From contig JAHBMJ010000685.1 in the NCBI GenBank assembly GCA_018398765.1, forward strand, positions 1-33,482: DNA of 33,482 nucleotides. The letters run 5' to 3'. The notes under the pieces were generated by a model that was not told the origin of the DNA, did no database searches, and saw nothing but the letters and a program-made list of their open reading frames with translations. Position 1 is the stretch's first letter. Each line of letters starts with the position of its first letter. This stretch comes from Chromera velia. Taxonomy: Eukaryota; Sar; Chromeraceae. A program made the position numbers and the translations under genes. Positions 32,520 to 33,482 of the stretch are shown here, piece by piece.

Positions 32520-32973
32520 CGCGTGCTTGTGCGTGCTTGTGCGTGCTTGCTATTGGTGCCTTTCAAGAAAAACTGACTTCTGGTTTTCTGTCCTCGTGTG
32601 TATGTATGCATGCGTGCACGCTGTGCTTCCTCTCATCCTTGGCAGATCATGCCGCATGTTTTGTTGCCTCCTCCGGGCAAAAGAAGGCAGCTGAAGCTAT
32701 GCACAAGCATGTCTGCAGGTTGGCCTCGCTGACACACAGGCGAAAGCACAGGTGCCCATCACTCACCTGGTCCGACGCCGTATCTCTGTGTTGGGGTCCT
32801 ACGGCGCGAAGACCCGGAAAGACATGCCTGCTTTGGTGCGTCTCGTCGAGGGGGGGCGGCTCGACGTGGGCTCATTCATAGATAAGGAGTTCAAATTCGA
32901 TCAGGCAGCAGAGGCTTACGAGGAACTGAGGAGGGGCGTCATCAAGGGACGGGCAGTCGTCAAAATGGACTAA
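29858..32973 (+). CDS. zinc-dependent alcohol dehydrogenase (MDR family)
   Basis: Five exons, all with phase-0 junctions: 29858-30079, 30216-30347, 31152-31463, 31969-32310 and 32719-32973, giving 420 residues. The protein is an NAD(P)-dependent oxidoreductase of alcohols and aldehydes. Catalytic zinc ligands are Cys45 in ACGVCHSD, His69/Glu70 in LGHE and Cys206 in ILGCAVFTAFGAV. The structural zinc site is complete, with Cys108, 111, 114 and 122 in PCGSCHDCLSGN/EEIC, spaced as in the family and spread across an exon junction. The nucleotide-binding motif GGGGGVG starts at residue 231, and Asp256 at the end of the next strand (VAVDVSEEKL) favours NAD(H) over NADP(H). The C-terminal half (LVRRRISVLGSYGAKTRKDM) matches bacterial-type zinc dehydrogenases. 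No targeting peptide is visible. Donors are GTCCGT, GTGAGT, GTCAGT and GTCTGT. The exact alcohol substrate cannot be read from sequence. Confidence 0.93.
30388..30494. repeat. (CT)n / (TCTCGG)n compound array in intron 2 of the dehydrogenase gene
   Basis: CT runs with four TCTCGG units in the middle. The array starts about 40 bases after the exon 2 donor at 30348. Confidence 0.93.
32449..32523. repeat. (CT)n-(GT)n-(GC)n array in intron 4 of the dehydrogenase gene
   Basis: Three dinucleotide runs lie end to end: CT, then GT, then GC. Confidence 0.95.
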
Positions 32974-33482
32974 CTGACTGAGTCAGAGTCACGTACCGTT
33001 GTAGAGCTTGTCAGCTGCGTAACAACACGCATACGCAAATGAGGGTGCGCACATCCAGCGTACTAAGTGTTGATCACATGCAATTAAGCGGTAATTATAT
33101 CAAACTCATGCATGCATGCAATCAGTCTGTTGTAAGTCAAGTCTCTGTATGAACGACCAAGTAGAAGTCTCTAGAAGTGCATCTATCATGAGTGATAGAC
33201 TTTCTAATCCTAAGCCCCGTAAGTAAGCCTAGCCGCTGTCATCCAACGTGGTAGCAGAGCGGTAGATCCGCTCAGATGGAATTCAGCCTGCTAGTTCCGA
33301 AGTAAAGAACTATGTAATTAAAAAGAGCACGAGCTACAGAATTTCTACAAGAATTTTTAGGGGGGAATTACAACGAATGAAGAATAATGGAAAACAAAAA
33401 AAGGGGGCAGAGAGTGGACAGAAAAAAAAGGGGGCAGAGAGAGAGAGAGAGAGAGAGAATCTAGAGAGAGAATGGTGGGAGG
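32974..33482. other. 3' flank of the dehydrogenase gene, no gene seen
   Basis: No coding signal. Duplicated AAAAAAGGGGGCAGAGAG segments and a GA run lie near 33396-33457. Confidence 0.55.

Noticed and set aside
33241..33310. tRNA-like stretch (GTGGTAGCAGAGCGGTAGA)
   Set aside because: No acceptor stem, no matching T-arm and no cloverleaf could be drawn.

Overview
The window looks like nuclear DNA of an intron-rich protist, most probably an alveolate alga of the chromerid type (Chromera-like). This is inferred from the features together: many long introns carrying microsatellites, a giant homopolymer, GT(N)NGT splice donors, a long tandem PPR protein and many short inverted-repeat transposons. 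No feature proves the lineage. No RNA gene, operon or CRISPR array was found. Two assembly ambiguities are present, one N at 8744 and NN at 21711-21712.

Layout: (1) 1-4523, minus strand: a multi-exon gene of unrecognised family running off the left edge, with an in-frame TGA in its most upstream recognised exon. (2) 5295-8381, plus strand: a complete four-exon FMN-binding pyridoxamine-5'-phosphate-oxidase-like protein (Alr4036 type), with a T80-G-T78 tract in its last intron. (3) 9463-12253, plus strand: a PPR protein with 21 near-identical 38-residue repeats, broken by a 2-base frameshift after the second repeat. (4) 12.3-20.7 kb: an AT-rich island with no convincing intact gene. It holds at least five short inverted-repeat elements with 8-bp target duplications, one nested in another, a MYND-finger gene fragment and a palindrome built of a minisatellite. 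(5) 20785-24497, minus strand: a complete seven-exon SURNod19-domain secreted protein. (6) 24.7-26.9 kb: a second AT-rich transposon island with a fold-back element that carries a 223-bp element inside it. (7) 27409-28998, minus strand: a large exon of an unrecognised protein with a low-complexity tail. (8) 29858-32973, plus strand: a complete five-exon zinc-dependent alcohol dehydrogenase.

The genes show no shared pathway; they are separate eukaryotic transcription units. Two gene pairs are divergent (gene 1 with the oxidase-like gene; the 27-29 kb gene with the dehydrogenase) and may share promoter regions of roughly 0.8 kb. Exon structures were built by hand from frame continuity, splice-site sequence and family alignment from memory. 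They agree in phase throughout, but have not been tested against transcripts.

The most notable signals are: a set of 8-bp-TSD miniature elements whose boundaries can be read to the base, including two nested insertions; the homogenised 38-residue PPR array with a nine-repeat block duplication; SURNod19 residues that resemble the copper ligands of peptidyl-glycine monooxygenase; splice donors with C at +3 in about half the introns; and a perfect 28-bp inverted repeat around a CA microsatellite.
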